From NCBI GenBank assembly GCA_035761045.1, contig DASTRU010000289.1, positions 1-7,724 of the forward strand: a DNA stretch of 7,724 nucleotides, given 5' to 3'. Position numbers and translations under genes: made by a program. The DNA comes from DASTRU01 sp035761045. Lineage in GTDB: Bacteria; Pseudomonadota; Gammaproteobacteria; Burkholderiales; Burkholderiaceae_E. This document shows, one piece after another, positions 6,784-7,724 of the stretch (position 1 is its first letter; every line of letters begins with the position of its first letter). The notes below the pieces were generated by a model. That model had not been told where the DNA came from, ran no database searches, and saw only the letters and a list, made by a program, of their open reading frames with translations.

Positions 6784-6803
6784 AAATTACCGATCGGTAA
6801 TTT
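6784..6803. promoter_or_regulatory. HipB operator-like palindrome O1
   Basis: A perfect 20-bp palindrome, AAATTACCGA followed by its complement TCGGTAATTT. It sits between the valS stop codon (6813-6815) and the -35 box (6774-6779) and is the most symmetrical of the three sites. The shared core across the sites is TTACCG-nn-CGGTAA, with one departure in the middle site. It differs from the E. coli HipB operator (TATCC-N8-GGATA), as expected for a different recognition helix. Confidence 0.75.
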
Positions 6804-6812
6804 GATGATGGC

Positions 6813-7724
6813 TTACGCCGAGGCCAGGCGCGCATGCTGCTCGCGCAATTGATGAAGCGTGGTTTCAAACGCACCCTGGCGTTCACGTTCTTGCGCAACG
6901 ACCGCCGCCGGCGCGCGCTCAACAAAACTTGCGTTGCCTAGCTTCGCCACGCATTTAGAAATTTCCGCCTCGATGCGTGCAATCTCCTTCGCCAAACGCT
7001 CACGCTCGGCGGCGACGTCAATCTCCACCTTCAACATCAAGCGATTGGCACCAACGACTTGCACCGGCGCAAGGGCATCCGCCGGAAGCGCCTCGACGAC
7101 TTGCACATCACTCAGCTTAGCCAACGCTTGAAGATAAGGCGCATACGCTCGCAGCGCATCGGCTTCGCCCGAGGCGAGCAAGGGCACGCGCTTGTCCGGG
7201 CCAATGTTCATCTCGCCGCGCAACGATCGACATGCATCGATATGCGCCTTGAGTTGCGCGACCCATCGCTCGCTATCGACGTCGATCTTCTCCGGCTGCG
7301 ACTGCGGATACCGTTGCCGCATGATGGTCGCGCCTTCGTCGAGCGCATGGCCCGCAAGCGGCGCCACCTTCTGCCACAACTCTTCGGTGATGAACGGAAT
7401 GATCGGATGCGCAAGCCGCAGCGCGGTCTCCAGCACGCGTAGCAAGGTGCGCCGCGTCGCGCGTTGTTGCGCGGGCGTGCCGCGTTGAATTTGCACCTTG
7501 GCGAGTTCCAAATACCAATCGCAATACTCGTCCCATACGAATTGATAAATCGCGTTGGCGACCAGGTCGAGACGGTAATCGGCAAAGCCTTGCGCGACTT
7601 CGGCTTCCACGCGTTGAAGCAGCGAGACGATCCAACGATCCGCCGGCGAGAAATGCATATAGCCATCGGGCCCGCAATCGGTGTTGCATTGACCAAGCCC
7701 GCGCTCGAACTCGTCGAAGCCTTC
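6813..7724 (-). CDS. valS: Valyl-tRNA synthetase, C-terminal part (cut by window edge)
   Basis: The 3' end of valS, which charges tRNA-Val in the cytoplasm. 303 codons are visible and the frame is open to the right edge, so the N-terminal catalytic and editing domains lie outside. The ATG at 7658 is internal, since the frame continues upstream through a stretch ending GQCNTDCGPDGY that aligns with the region before SLADRWIL in E. coli ValRS. Seen: FSPADRWIVSLLQRVEAEV, FADYRLDLVANAIYQFVWDEYCDWYLELAK and ETALRLAHPIIPFITEELWQ, all typical of the class I anticodon-binding domain. The last ~70 residues (VEIDVAAERERLAKEIARIEAEI onward to LRE) form the C-terminal coiled-coil arm that contacts tRNA in ValRS. 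The end looks complete. Downstream on the same strand, after about 50 bp, is a strong hairpin-plus-T-run terminator, then hipBA. Confidence 0.96.
   Translation of the reverse strand, partial: EGFDEFERGLGQCNTDCGPDGYMHFSPADRWIVSLLQRVEAEVAQGFADYRLDLVANAIYQFVWDEYCDWYLELAKVQIQRGTPAQQRATRRTLLRVLETALRLAHPIIPFITEELWQKVAPLAGHALDEGATIMRQRYPQSQPEKIDVDSERWVAQLKAHIDACRSLRGEMNIGPDKRVPLLASGEADALRAYAPYLQALAKLSDVQVVEALPADALAPVQVVGANRLMLKVEIDVAAERERLAKEIARIEAEISKCVAKLGNASFVERAPAAVVAQERERQGAFETTLHQLREQHARLASA

Noticed and set aside
7085..7724. Plus-strand open frames opposite valS
   Set aside because: Arg/Ser-rich translations with no motif; the minus-strand valS frame is unambiguous.

Overview
The window reads as chromosomal DNA of a fairly GC-rich proteobacterium. 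A betaproteobacterium, probably of the Burkholderiales, fits best. This rests on protein resemblance (GlpK, AlaRS, TusA and ValRS, plus a small secreted protein with a PPGHAKKW...HCHRYNACGQPVYF core that I associate with that group) and cannot be pinned to a genus by eye.

Layout, left to right: (1) glycerol kinase glpK on the minus strand (112-1602). (2) A 155-bp divergent intergenic region carrying a perfect TATAAT box set inside a 5-bp inverted repeat. (3) alaS (1758-4367, +), full-length alanyl-tRNA synthetase, followed 15 bp later by tusA (4383-4625, +), a small sulfur-carrier protein that is likely co-transcribed. (4) A secreted protein of unknown function with a His/Gly/Asp tail (4762-5193, +). 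(5) A hipBA toxin-antitoxin operon on the minus strand (hipB 6446-6721, hipA 5190-6446), which meets the secreted-protein gene tail to tail with overlapping stop codons. (6) The 3' part of valS (6813-7724, minus), cut by the right edge and transcribed towards hipBA.

The most interesting part is the 91-bp valS-hipB gap plus the first codons of hipB. It holds three related palindromes with half-site TTACC(G), whose centres lie exactly 50 bp apart (6693.5, 6743.5, 6793.5). They look like HipB operators. The middle one is extended to 16-bp perfect arms followed by a T-run on the minus strand, so it is also a good intrinsic terminator for valS. A candidate hipBA promoter (TTGACT, 17 bp, TAAAAG) has its -10 box inside the upstream arm of that hairpin and would start transcripts in the loop. 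Read-through RNA from valS would therefore fold the terminator, while RNA started at the hipBA promoter would contain only the second arm and escape it. Operator, promoter, terminator and the weak hipB ribosome-binding site are thus packed into about 60 bp.

The housekeeping genes look intact. There are no tRNA or rRNA genes, CRISPR arrays or insertion sequences that I can recognise, and no gene-free stretch longer than 300 bases. Positions 1-111, downstream of glpK, hold an AT-rich stretch with a 12-bp palindrome (29-40) but no clear terminator.
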